Assembly: GCF_008369325.1 (NCBI RefSeq) | Contig: NZ_VOBI01000014.1 | Location: 1-64,000 of the forward strand | Reading direction: 5' to 3' | Length of the DNA: 64,000 bases | Source of the DNA: Pseudomonas sp. ANT_H12B | Lineage (GTDB): Bacteria; Pseudomonadota; Gammaproteobacteria; Pseudomonadales; Pseudomonadaceae | Part shown: positions 26,099-35,019 of the stretch, piece by piece | Position numbering within the stretch: the stretch's first letter is position 1 | How the letters are laid out: every line of letters begins with the position of its first letter | Program-made: the position numbers and the translations under genes | Notes under the pieces: generated by a model | What the model saw: only the letters and a program-made list of their open reading frames with translations | What the model was told of the DNA's origin: nothing | The model's database searches: none

Positions 26099-27664
26099 TC
26101 AGAACTGGAAGTAAAGGAACGGCGAGAAGCTTTGCGCCGAGAGTTTGAAAATCGAGGCAATGAACAGCACCAGCACCAGCGTGCGCATCACGTAACGCGA
26201 CCAGTCCGCCGTCCAGTAGGCCGGTTGCACAGTCGCTTCAACGCCGACGGTGTAGCCAGGCTGGTGGATGCTGCCCGGGTTGTCGCCCGGTACGGCTTTG
26301 ATCATTCCAGGCGTAGCGGCAGCCGGGCCATCGGCTTCGACGTTCACCGCAGGCTTGGTCTTCTCAGGCGGCAGGTTGCTGTAGAAGTCACGGATGCCGA
26401 AGAACGCCAGGGTCATGTAAGCCACCACCAGAGTCGCGACTTGCAGACCGGTGAGGCTGGCCGCGTTGAGTTCCGACAGCGACCATTGGCCGAAGCTGAA
26501 CATCGCGTGGTACATGCGACCGGCAACGTGCAGGTTTTCCGAGCGGAAGATCACCCAACCCATGACCACGAGCAGGAAGGTCAGCGCCCAGCGGATCGGG
26601 TTGATGCTGCGCGGCGAGGTGTTCAGGCCGAGGGCTTTTTCGATTGCCAGCCACATGCCGTGCCAGGCGCCCCAGATGACGTACGTGATGTTCGCGCCGT
26701 GCCACAGACCACCGAGCAACATGGTCAGGAACAGGTTGCGATAGGTCATCAGCGTGCCTTTACGGTTACCGCCCAGCGTGATGTACAGGTAGTCACGCAG
26801 CCAGGTCGACAGGCTGATGTGCCAGCGACGCCAGAACTCGGTGATCGACTGGCTGATGTACGGCTGTTTGAAGTTTTCCATGAAGCGGAAACCCATCATC
26901 AAGCCCAGGCCGATGGCCATGTCGCTGTAACCGGAGAAGTCGAAATACAGCTGCGCGGTGTAGGCCAGTGCACCGAGCCAGGCGTCGCCCGTGGTCGGGT
27001 TCTGCAAGGCGAAGCAATGGTCGGCCACCACCGCGAGGGTGTCGGCGATGAACACCTTCTTGATGAAGCCCTGCATGAACCGCGTGGCACCTTCGGAGAA
27101 CTTGTCGAGGGTGTGGGTGCGATTGTTGAACTGGTCAGCCAGATCGCGGAAACGCAATACAGGGCCGGCAATCAAGTGCGGGAAGATCGCCACAAACGCC
27201 GCGAAGTCGATCAGGTTACGGGTCGCCGGGGTGTCACCACGGTAGACGTCGATGATGTAGCTGATGGACTCGAAGATGTAGAACGAGATCCCGATCGGCA
27301 ACAGCACGTGGGTCAGGATGAACGGCGACAGACCGACCGACGTCATCATCGCGTTGATGCTGTCGACGCCGAAGTTGGCGTACTTGAAGTAGCCGAGAAT
27401 GCACAGGTCGACGCCCACGCCCAGAAGCAACCAGCGCTGTGCCGGTTTGGTCCGAACGCCTGCGGCACCGACTTTGAGGCCGATCCAGTAGTTCCACAAC
27501 GTGACGGCTGCGAACAGCGCAAGGAAGTCCACACGCCACCAGGCATAGAACACGTAGCTGGCGAGCAGCAGCAGCAGGTTGCGATAGCGTATTCCGCTTA
27601 AGTAGTACATGCCGAGAAAGATCGGCAAGAACAAAAACAGGAACACGTTGGATGAAAATACCAT
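26099..27664 (-). CDS. algI: alginate O-acetylation membrane protein AlgI (MBOAT)
   Basis: A 521-residue polytopic membrane protein of the MBOAT family that moves acetyl groups across the inner membrane. The conserved LLGGLWHGANITYVIWGAWHG segment includes the histidines needed for activity, and RFMENFKQPYISQSITEFWRRWH is the MBOAT core. The ATG at 27664 (MVFSSNVFLFLFLPIF) fits the family; eight upstream codons in frame are dropped. A 146-bp gap with a REP hairpin separates it from algL. Part of the acetylation set with algJ, algF and algX. Confidence 0.96.
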   Translation of the reverse strand: MVFSSNVFLFLFLPIFLGMYYLSGIRYRNLLLLLASYVFYAWWRVDFLALFAAVTLWNYWIGLKVGAAGVRTKPAQRWLLLGVGVDLCILGYFKYANFGVDSINAMMTSVGLSPFILTHVLLPIGISFYIFESISYIIDVYRGDTPATRNLIDFAAFVAIFPHLIAGPVLRFRDLADQFNNRTHTLDKFSEGATRFMQGFIKKVFIADTLAVVADHCFALQNPTTGDAWLGALAYTAQLYFDFSGYSDMAIGLGLMMGFRFMENFKQPYISQSITEFWRRWHISLSTWLRDYLYITLGGNRKGTLMTYRNLFLTMLLGGLWHGANITYVIWGAWHGMWLAIEKALGLNTSPRSINPIRWALTFLLVVMGWVIFRSENLHVAGRMYHAMFSFGQWSLSELNAASLTGLQVATLVVAYMTLAFFGIRDFYSNLPPEKTKPAVNVEADGPAAATPGMIKAVPGDNPGSIHQPGYTVGVEATVQPAYWTADWSRYVMRTLVLVLFIASIFKLSAQSFSPFLYFQF

Positions 27665-27766
27665 CCCGGTCTCTCCATGTTTAACCAACAGTCAAGGGCC
27701 AACGGCCCCCCCAAACCCCCCACCGAAAAACCGGGGGTATATCACTCAACTCAAATCTTGCACTGA

Positions 27767-27796
27767 CCCTGTGGGAGCAAGCTCGCTCCCACAGGG
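27767..27796. repeat. perfect REP palindrome between algL and algI
   Basis: CCCTGTGGGAGC and GCTCCCACAGGG are perfect 12-bp arms around a 6-nt loop. It lies inside the alginate operon, 15 bases beyond the algL stop codon; it could act as an mRNA stabiliser or partial terminator. Confidence 0.8.
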
Positions 27797-27810
27797 TTTT
27801 GCGTTTGGCT

Positions 27811-28935
27811 CTAGGAGCCTTTTTTGCCCTTCTCATTCGCCGGGTCGTAGACCTTGGTCAAATCCCCGCCGAGGCGGAAGGTCTTGAACGGCTGCATCCC
27901 ATGCTTTTTCTCAAGCACATCCGGCGAGCAGGTGTAGAGCGTGCAGAACGGTTCGAGCCAGGCGAATTTCGAGTCGACCTTGAGGTCGGTCATGTCCTGT
28001 TCCTTGCCGTTCTTCTTTTCGAATTCGTCGGGGTCTTTGACGCCCGCGAGTACTCGATCACCCAGGCGTTTGAGCGCGCTGTTGTTTTCCTGACGCAAGT
28101 CCACACCGTTGACCTGAGCGAAACTGGCGATCATCGCCAGCGGCGGCAGGGCGTAGTTGTGATAGGCGAGGGCGCGTTGCTGGCGCTTGAGTTCGTTGGG
28201 CAGGAAACCTTGAGCGTCGATTTGATTGACGCCGACTTTGTATTCCTTCACCGACCAGTCGAACAGGTCGCGGCGATTGGTGGCGATAGACGTTGCCATC
28301 ACCGACCAGGCGGACCAATACGAGTGGTTGTTGGTTTTTTCCAGCGGCAGGTTGTCCCAGTCGCTGACCACTTGATCAGCCATTTTGCTGAACCAGGCTT
28401 CAATCAACTGCGACTCTTGCTGATGGTTGGCCAACGGATGCGAGTCGGAAAACTTCAGGCGGATATAGGACGACGCCATGCTGCCCAACGCCCATTTGCG
28501 CATGGACTTGCCGGTGTGGTTGAAATCCTTGGACATCAACGCATCGGCCTTGGCCCAGGCGGTCAACCAACTGAGGGTGCATTCCAGCTGTTCCGGACGA
28601 CCGTCACGCATGTACTGCATTACGCGCTTGCTGACGCCGCGCTCAATCTTGGTGATGTCGGCCGTGGTGTCGCGGAAGGCTTTTTCCGATGCCTCGTTCA
28701 GGGTCGAACGGGCCTTGTCGGAGCCTTCGTACTTGCTGCGAAATTGCAGTGAACCGGTATAGGGCGTTGGCATTGCGTCGCAGCCTTCGCTCTTGCCGCC
28801 GGTTTTGACTTTTTCAATCGGCGCGAAGTAACCCTGGGGCGGACGCAGGGGCGCGGCGGCCTGGGTGGCACCGGCGAACATCGCCAGTGTCAGCAGGGAG
28901 GGCGCGAGTAACTTTTTCAAAGTTCGGGTTTGCAT
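27811..28935 (-). CDS. algL: alginate lyase AlgL
   Basis: A 374-residue periplasmic mannuronate lyase with a signal peptide ending near TQAAAPLRP. It carries the PL5 family catalytic motif NNHSYW and the all-helical (alpha/alpha)-barrel sequence pattern. In producers it clears alginate that leaks into the periplasm. The ATG at 28935 gives a normal signal peptide; the longer frame to 29103 overlaps algX and is rejected. It starts 7 bases after algX ends. Confidence 0.97.
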   Translation of the reverse strand: MQTRTLKKLLAPSLLTLAMFAGATQAAAPLRPPQGYFAPIEKVKTGGKSEGCDAMPTPYTGSLQFRSKYEGSDKARSTLNEASEKAFRDTTADITKIERGVSKRVMQYMRDGRPEQLECTLSWLTAWAKADALMSKDFNHTGKSMRKWALGSMASSYIRLKFSDSHPLANHQQESQLIEAWFSKMADQVVSDWDNLPLEKTNNHSYWSAWSVMATSIATNRRDLFDWSVKEYKVGVNQIDAQGFLPNELKRQQRALAYHNYALPPLAMIASFAQVNGVDLRQENNSALKRLGDRVLAGVKDPDEFEKKNGKEQDMTDLKVDSKFAWLEPFCTLYTCSPDVLEKKHGMQPFKTFRLGGDLTKVYDPANEKGKKGS

Positions 28936-28942
28936 AATTGCC

Positions 28943-30391
28943 TCATTGCCCGGCCTGAGCGGTACGTTGCTCAGCGCTTGGGAACACGTTGCGTTTGCAG
29001 ATTTTCGCTTCAACTTTTTGCGGCGTGGCGCCTGCTTCAGGCCCCTGGATTTCGACGGCCAGCAGATTCTGCGAGGCCCAGTCTTCGTCCGTGCGCAACT
29101 CAAAGGCGAAACGCCCGTCGGTGTCGGAGGTTTCCGGTTTTTCGATCTTGATGTCCTCGTGGCGACCGTTCATGTACCAGAGGGTGGCTTGCAGAGTTTT
29201 CACCGACGGATCGGCGAAGCGAATGTCAACCTGGTGACTGCGGTTTTGCAGGTTCAGGTTCTTGCTGTTGACCATCAATTCGTTCTTGCCCGGTTTCAAC
29301 GTGGTGCTGCCGGTCATCTGTGCATCCTTTCCTTCGCAACCGTTGTCCAGCAGCGCCATCATCTGGCGGTAGATGGTTTCCTGGTCGAGGCGATAGAGCG
29401 GCGAGAATTCCCAGATCAGAATCTTCGGCGGCTTGGTCTGGAACTCTTCGCTGCCCAGGTACTGGAGCATCGAACCTTCCAGGCCACCGCCGGGGAACGC
29501 CACGTTGAGGATGTCGGCGCCGATGGCCTCTTGGAGGAAACCGGCGAAGTTGTAGTTCTTGCCACTGTGGCTGGTGCCGACCAGGGTGATCTCCGGATTG
29601 CCGGAGTCACTGAACAGGTCGCCATCGCCTGCTTCGCCCTTGGGCTCGGTGGTGAATTGATCCATGTACTGGATCGCGTAGCTGGTGCCACAGAGTTGAC
29701 CGGCCATGTTGTGTAATGTTCCGGTCTTGCCCATGCGACCCGACTTGTGGCTCTCGAATTCGCGTTTCGGCACGTCAGCGAAGGCCGGCAATTGCTTGAT
29801 TTTTTCGCCGACGATTTTCGCTGTGCGCTGGGCGCCATAAGGCGTCCAGTGTTGGTCGCCGCGGAAGTAGAAGTCGTGAGCCGGCAGGGTGTCGGGCAGC
29901 GATTCATTGGTCAGTGGCGACAGGTCCGGCACTACGTAACCCATCTGCTCGAAACGACCGAGCATGGTCTTGTAGTTCTTCAGGGCCTTGTCGAAATCGA
30001 ACTTGGCTTTGTCTTCCGGGTTGAGCTTGTTGCGGTTCACCAGGCCGCGGGTCGGCTGGTAAACCACGACCAGTTCCACGCCTTTGCTTTTGAACGCATC
30101 GTGCAATTCTTTCATGCGTTTGTAGCCGACAGGCGTGGTGTTGAATTCGGTGCGCAAGTCTTCTTGCGTCCGGAACAACCAGTCACCTTGCGCCTGCACC
30201 AGCGTGGTGAAGTTCTGCTGGTAGCGGGTTGTGTAGTTCTTCGCGTCGTGGGCTTCCGGGCACAGGTTGCAGCACGGTTCGGCGCTGAAGGCAGGTGCTT
30301 TGGCTTCATCGGCACGAGCACCGGCGCTGGCGGCCAGAATGCCGGCGGTCAGGGCCGACAGGCTGAGTAATTTGATCAAGTGTGGGTGCAT
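28943..30391 (-). CDS. algX: alginate biosynthesis protein AlgX
   Basis: A 482-residue periplasmic protein with a signal peptide ending SAGARADEA, an SGNH-like acetyltransferase domain and a C-terminal carbohydrate-binding module. The Asp-x-His is in YFRGDQHWTPYGA and the serine in LVGTSHSGKNYNF. It performs the final acetylation of alginate and is part of the trans-periplasmic export complex with AlgK. It follows algG after 10 bases. Confidence 0.97.
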   Translation of the reverse strand: MHPHLIKLLSLSALTAGILAASAGARADEAKAPAFSAEPCCNLCPEAHDAKNYTTRYQQNFTTLVQAQGDWLFRTQEDLRTEFNTTPVGYKRMKELHDAFKSKGVELVVVYQPTRGLVNRNKLNPEDKAKFDFDKALKNYKTMLGRFEQMGYVVPDLSPLTNESLPDTLPAHDFYFRGDQHWTPYGAQRTAKIVGEKIKQLPAFADVPKREFESHKSGRMGKTGTLHNMAGQLCGTSYAIQYMDQFTTEPKGEAGDGDLFSDSGNPEITLVGTSHSGKNYNFAGFLQEAIGADILNVAFPGGGLEGSMLQYLGSEEFQTKPPKILIWEFSPLYRLDQETIYRQMMALLDNGCEGKDAQMTGSTTLKPGKNELMVNSKNLNLQNRSHQVDIRFADPSVKTLQATLWYMNGRHEDIKIEKPETSDTDGRFAFELRTDEDWASQNLLAVEIQGPEAGATPQKVEAKICKRNVFPSAEQRTAQAGQ

Positions 30392-30401
30392 AAAATTATC
30401 C

Positions 30402-31991
30402 TCAGTCCTGCATTTCGGTCTGGCGTTCGACAGGGTCGATCAGCACGGCTTTCTGCTGGCGCACCAGCAGGTCGAGAATTTCATCCTGACGCTCGCCGAG
30501 AATCCCGTTGAAGCTGATGCCGCTGGATTTGGTCGGTGCGAGCATCGACACGCGATACAACTCGACGCTCAGCGGCGAGTCGATGGACAGCGGCCCGCTG
30601 CCGTTACCGGCCAGTTCGCCGCCGACGATGATCAGCGACACCTGGGCGTCGAACGGGTCGAGCTTGATGTTCCGGTCGGTGTCGCTCAGGTCCTTGATGT
30701 GCCCGTAGACGCCGGTCAGGCCGTTGGCCATGGCGAGGTTTTCGTAAAGGCGAATGTTCACACTGTTACGAATACGGATGCCATGGCGACGGTTGCTGAT
30801 CACCTTGTTGCCCCACAGCAGGTTGTCGCCACTCTCGTAGAGGGTGATGCCGTCGGTGTGGTTCTTGTAGATCTCGTTGTAGGCGATGACGTTGTTCACG
30901 CTGTTACGGTCGATCACCAGGCCCGACAACTTGTTGTCGTAACTGCGGTTGTTGAAGATGAAACTGTCGTTCACCTCACGGGAAATAATGATCCCGTGCT
31001 TCTTCTTGGTCCCGAATACTGTGTTGTCGGCGATGATCAGACCGTGGGAACGGTCATGCGGGTCGATGCCGTAGACGATGTTGTCTTTGTAGGTGTTGCC
31101 CTTGACCACAAAGTTCTCGGTTTCGTAACAGTAGAAGCCGTACCACATGTCCGAGAACTCGGAGTCGATGATCCAGCCGCTCGGCTCAGGGCGCTTGAGC
31201 ACCTTGGCCATGTTTGGCGTGTACTGGGAAATACTCACGCCGTAGGACTTACTGTTGGCGTAGCCGAAACTGGCCATCTTGCTGTTGGCGATGTAGGTCT
31301 GGGTGCCGCCCCAGGACAGCAGGAACGGACGGAATTCCTTCGCCGACTTGAACGTCGCCGGGCCGTTTTCCTTCTCGCGCCAGCCGGTGATTTTGGTATC
31401 GCGCACAAACAGCTGGCCGTCGTTGACCAGGAACGAACCCGCTTCCTGGGACAGGCGCAACTCCTGGGTCTGCTTGTCGATTTCCAGGATGCCTTTGTTG
31501 CCGACCACGATCGGCAACTTCGCCAGGAACACGCCCGGCGAGGTTTCGCTGAAGTACTGTTTGGGCACCTCCTTGGCCAGATCCTTGAGGTTCATGTAGC
31601 CGTCGTCGACGAAGATGGCCTGCGGGATGCCGTGCTGACGCACTACCCATTCAGCCATCCTGTTGTCGCCGCCGATGAAATCCTTCAGGGCGTTTTCCTG
31701 CATCATCCGGCGCACGCTGATTTTGCCGGGCTTGGTGCGCACGATTTTCGCGGCGATGGCTTCGGCGGTGTAGCCGGAGGTGTCCGGCAGTTTTGGCTTT
31801 TCCAGTTCCAGCGGCGCGGTCGGTGCGCTGCTGACGGTGTAGGTCTTGGCCTGTTGCAACCCTTTGGCAATGGTCGGCTGCTGCCCTTTCTCGACGGGCG
31901 CGGCCGGCCCCACACTGGCGAAGGCCGCCGAGCTGGCCAGCACAATCGCGCCGGCCAGCAAGGTGATCGAGCCTCTCTTCGGATTGTTCAT
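30402..31991 (-). CDS. algG: mannuronan C5-epimerase AlgG
   Basis: A 529-residue periplasmic enzyme that converts mannuronate to guluronate in the polymer. A signal peptide ends near AAFASVGPA. A right-handed parallel beta-helix (carbohydrate-binding and sugar-hydrolase repeats) carries the catalytic motif DPHDRSHG. The ATG at 31991 (MNNPKRGSITLL) is chosen over one nine codons upstream for its signal peptide and spacing of 26 bases from algE. Also structurally part of the secretion complex. Confidence 0.97.
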   Translation of the reverse strand: MNNPKRGSITLLAGAIVLASSAAFASVGPAAPVEKGQQPTIAKGLQQAKTYTVSSAPTAPLELEKPKLPDTSGYTAEAIAAKIVRTKPGKISVRRMMQENALKDFIGGDNRMAEWVVRQHGIPQAIFVDDGYMNLKDLAKEVPKQYFSETSPGVFLAKLPIVVGNKGILEIDKQTQELRLSQEAGSFLVNDGQLFVRDTKITGWREKENGPATFKSAKEFRPFLLSWGGTQTYIANSKMASFGYANSKSYGVSISQYTPNMAKVLKRPEPSGWIIDSEFSDMWYGFYCYETENFVVKGNTYKDNIVYGIDPHDRSHGLIIADNTVFGTKKKHGIIISREVNDSFIFNNRSYDNKLSGLVIDRNSVNNVIAYNEIYKNHTDGITLYESGDNLLWGNKVISNRRHGIRIRNSVNIRLYENLAMANGLTGVYGHIKDLSDTDRNIKLDPFDAQVSLIIVGGELAGNGSGPLSIDSPLSVELYRVSMLAPTKSSGISFNGILGERQDEILDLLVRQQKAVLIDPVERQTEMQD

Positions 31992-32017
31992 GTCAGGAAC
32001 TCCCTTCGCGGTTCGCA

Positions 32018-33505
32018 TCAGAAGCGCCAGATCACGTCGACAAACGCACGGTGCATGTACGAGTCGACGCCTTTGCCGTACGCGTCGCCGGGCTTGAACA
32101 CGCCGCCACGCAAACGCACGAGGGCCGAAGGCTCATCGATCGATTGGCTCAAGGCGGCAGGCAACAGGCCTTGCTTGAAGTACTTGGTGACGACCACGTC
32201 CATTTCCTGACCGAGGTCTTTGTTGCCATCTTCCAGCGGCAGGGACGTGCTGGAGAGCACCGCGCCGGTGATGTCGTCGGTGTCGTTCTGCACGGCGTTG
32301 ATGCCGTTGCTGCCGACTGGCTTGTTGCCGTCGACGCGCCAGAATTTGTGGTAGATGACACTGGCGTCGTATTCGTCGTTGAGCATCCACGAACCGAACA
32401 AGGTAGCGCTCTGCATATTGTTCGTTTCGCCACGGAAGGCTTCGCCGAAACGGTGAACCCGCGAGCGAGTACCGGTGTAGTTCGAGCGGTTGCTTTGCAG
32501 GCCGTTCTGTTCGTAATCAGCGCTGGCACGGGCATAGGCTGCACCGACTTGCCAATGCGGATCGAGGCGCAGACGCACGCCCAGGTCAGTGGCCCAGCCA
32601 TCAACATCGCCACTGGTTTTGGCTTGTGCCGGTGCGGTGCCATCGGCGTTCAGCGGGTTGACCTTGTCGCGGTCGCCACTCATGCCGGTCACGCTGCCCC
32701 AGTAATTGACGGTGTTGGTGTTGCGCCAGTTGTAGGCATCGCTGTCGGCGGTGAGGCCGATCCAGCTGATGTCGCCATTCTCTTTCTTGTCCAGAGAATC
32801 GGCGGCCACACCGGGCTCGGCGTAATCGAGCTTGCCGTCATCGTGGGTGTGATGACCGCGAATGCCGACCCAGTTGCCCGGCGTCCACTGATACGCCGCA
32901 TCGGCGTAAGCGTGCAGGCGATCCTTGTCCTTGGGCGCAAGTTCGGTGAGGTCGGTGCGGTATTCGCTGAAGCGTTCGGCAACACCGGCGTTGGCACGCA
33001 ACAGGGTGGTGTCGAAGGTCCAGTTCAGGGCTTCGATGTTGGTGTCGCGCCATTGGCCATCGTCGTTACGCAGGCGTTGGCGACCGAGCTTGAGGATCTC
33101 GCCGGGGTACGGCGTGAGGCCGCTGTAGCCGACCCAGAACTCGCGCATCGCCAGGTAGTTTTTCTTGCTCTTGCGATCACCGTTGTCGGTGGCCTGGGTG
33201 CCGTCGCTGTCGGACTGCTGCAGAGTGTCGGTTTCGACGATGTCGGTGGACGTCACCGCCTGACCCATGGCGTAGCCGCTCCACGCGCCGCTCTCGCCAT
33301 AAATCCATGGGCGCAAGTCGAGGCCGACGCCATTGACGTCGCCGCCGCTCTGCGTACCGAGGTCGGTGTCGTCTTCGGACTGGGCAGTGATTTTCACGTC
33401 AAGGCCGTAGTTCTTGCTTTCAGTCAGGGCCGCCAGGGTCGGGCACGACCACAGCAGGGCGAACGACAGGCCGATACCGGCCTTAACAAATGGATTCAAC
33501 TTCAT
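32018..33505 (-). CDS. algE: alginate export porin AlgE
   Basis: A 495-residue outer-membrane beta-barrel (18 strands in the known structure) that lets the anionic polymer leave the cell. The signal peptide ends near PTLAALTESKNYG and the C-terminus is FVDVIWRF, ending in Phe as expected for barrel assembly. The arginine-rich pore segments (REFWVGYSGLTPYPGEILKLGRQR) are present. Its start overlaps the algK stop by four bases, which matches their joint role as outer-membrane secretin and lipoprotein partner. Confidence 0.97.
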   Translation of the reverse strand: MKLNPFVKAGIGLSFALLWSCPTLAALTESKNYGLDVKITAQSEDDTDLGTQSGGDVNGVGLDLRPWIYGESGAWSGYAMGQAVTSTDIVETDTLQQSDSDGTQATDNGDRKSKKNYLAMREFWVGYSGLTPYPGEILKLGRQRLRNDDGQWRDTNIEALNWTFDTTLLRANAGVAERFSEYRTDLTELAPKDKDRLHAYADAAYQWTPGNWVGIRGHHTHDDGKLDYAEPGVAADSLDKKENGDISWIGLTADSDAYNWRNTNTVNYWGSVTGMSGDRDKVNPLNADGTAPAQAKTSGDVDGWATDLGVRLRLDPHWQVGAAYARASADYEQNGLQSNRSNYTGTRSRVHRFGEAFRGETNNMQSATLFGSWMLNDEYDASVIYHKFWRVDGNKPVGSNGINAVQNDTDDITGAVLSSTSLPLEDGNKDLGQEMDVVVTKYFKQGLLPAALSQSIDEPSALVRLRGGVFKPGDAYGKGVDSYMHRAFVDVIWRF

Positions 33506-35010
33506 AGGGATTCCTCGCCGTCTTCTTCTTCCAGGGCATGCAGTTCCAGCGAGTTCTGGCTCAAGGAACTCCGAACGGCCTGTTCTTGTTTCAACAGGCG
33601 TTGGGCCTCGGCGAGCTGGGCAGGCGGCAGTTGGGCTTCGAGTGTTGTCGCAAGTTCGGTGGCTTGCGGGGTGTCCTGAGCCTTAGCCAATTGGCTGAAG
33701 ACGTAAGCGTTGAGCGGGTCGGGCCGGGTGCCCTTGCCTTGGGAGAACAGTTGGGCAATGGCGAAGTCGGCGCTGTTCTGGCCGTTGCGCGCAGCCTTGA
33801 GCAGGTGATCCAGGGCTTTCTGCGAGTAGACCTTGCCCAGGTAACCGCGGCGGTAGATCTGGCCGAGGTAGTAATCGGCGGCGACTTCTCTGCCGACGGC
33901 TTTCTGGAAGTGTTCTTCGGCGACCTTTGCGTCGGCCGGGACCATTTTGCCTTCGTAGTAGAGCTTGCCCAGCAACAGTTCGGCGCGGGGCTGGTCGGCG
34001 GCGCGGCCGTTGTCCAGGTACTTCATCATCGTGTCGACATCACCGAGTTCCGGGAAGTCGTAGAGCAATTGCGCCAGGCTGACCCAGGAAGCGGGGTAGC
34101 CGGGGGCGATGCCTTCAAGCAGCGACTGAGCGGTTTTCTCGTCGGTCGTGCCCAGGGTTGCATTGCCGAGTACGCGGGCGACGCTGTCGACGCGCTGAGC
34201 GGAAACCGTGCCGCGAGCCTGAGCGGCTTGCATCTGCTTGATCAGCTCGGCCTGTTTCTCAGGTTTGGCCTGTTTCTGATAGACCGTGGCCAACTCGACG
34301 TAGCAGATGTCGGTAGTGTTCAACGCCGCTTTGCAGATCGTTTCCACTTCGTCCAGATGCTGGTCGTAAGTGCCCTGGGTGCGATAGAGCAGCACTTGGG
34401 CGAGGCCCGCTTCCGGTTTGCCTTCGGCGCGCCATTGGCTGATCTGTTGTTGCGCGTTGACGTTCGGGAAACTGTGCGGGTATTGCAGGTAAAGCATGGC
34501 CAGCGGGATCAGGGTGTTGCCTTCGCCATGGGCCGAGGCTTTCTTCAAGAGGCCTTCGGCTTCGTGCTGTTCGGCCTCGGTGGAACCGGGCTTGGCCACC
34601 AGCAGACGACCCAGGCGAGCCTGAGCCCGCGGCGAGACGTCGACCGCGGCGCGGTAAGTCGCCTCGGCCTGCTTGATCTGCGCCGGGTCACGGCTGTCGA
34701 CCTGAATATCGGCCAGACCGACCTGTGCTTCGCTATAACCCAGGTCTGCCAGTTGCTTGTAGTTCTGCTGAGCCAGCGCAGTGTCGCCGCGCTTGAGGGC
34801 TTCATTGGCCAGACGCTGGTCGGGCAGGCCGGCGCAACCGGCCAGGCTGACTGCCAAAGCCAAGGCACACACCGTACCCATGTGGGAGCCAGCCTGCTGG
34901 CGATTCAAGCGGCTCGGTACATCAGACAGACCGCGGCGATCCCATCGCGAGCAGGCTCGCTCCCACAGGGACTGCGGCGTATTCGAAATTTTTGTGATGG
35001 TCACGGGCAT
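33502..35010 (-). CDS. algK: alginate export lipoprotein AlgK, with REPIN in its signal region
   Basis: A TPR/Sel1-like outer-membrane lipoprotein of 502 codons that helps place AlgE and forms the periplasmic export scaffold. The lipobox is LAVSLAGC (around residue 59), and repeats such as AEATYRAAVDVSPRAQARLG and ADYYLGQIYRRG follow. The N-terminus is abnormal: between MPVTITKISNTPQS and GTVCALALAVS lie about 29 codons of REPIN sequence (34881-34967), whose translation adds charged residues to the n-region of the signal peptide. The ATG at 35010 is 9 bases after alg44. An internal ATG (about 34881) would skip the REPIN but lacks an obvious ribosome-binding site. Confidence 0.93.
   Translation of the reverse strand: MPVTITKISNTPQSLWERACSRWDRRGLSDVPSRLNRQQAGSHMGTVCALALAVSLAGCAGLPDQRLANEALKRGDTALAQQNYKQLADLGYSEAQVGLADIQVDSRDPAQIKQAEATYRAAVDVSPRAQARLGRLLVAKPGSTEAEQHEAEGLLKKASAHGEGNTLIPLAMLYLQYPHSFPNVNAQQQISQWRAEGKPEAGLAQVLLYRTQGTYDQHLDEVETICKAALNTTDICYVELATVYQKQAKPEKQAELIKQMQAAQARGTVSAQRVDSVARVLGNATLGTTDEKTAQSLLEGIAPGYPASWVSLAQLLYDFPELGDVDTMMKYLDNGRAADQPRAELLLGKLYYEGKMVPADAKVAEEHFQKAVGREVAADYYLGQIYRRGYLGKVYSQKALDHLLKAARNGQNSADFAIAQLFSQGKGTRPDPLNAYVFSQLAKAQDTPQATELATTLEAQLPPAQLAEAQRLLKQEQAVRSSLSQNSLELHALEEEDGEESL
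34881..34967. repeat. REPIN inside the 5' end of algK
   Basis: Inverted REPs TGTGGGAGCCAGCCTGCTGGCGA and TCGCGAGCAGGCTCGCTCCCACA span 87 bases, exactly 29 codons, so the algK reading frame stays open through it. It falls in the region encoding the start of the lipoprotein signal. Confidence 0.9.
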
Positions 35011-35019
35011 GTCCTCTGC

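Noticed and set aside
26132..27601. 489-codon plus-strand frame opposite algI
   Set aside because: Antisense shadow of a GC-rich gene; the algI protein is unmistakable on the other strand.
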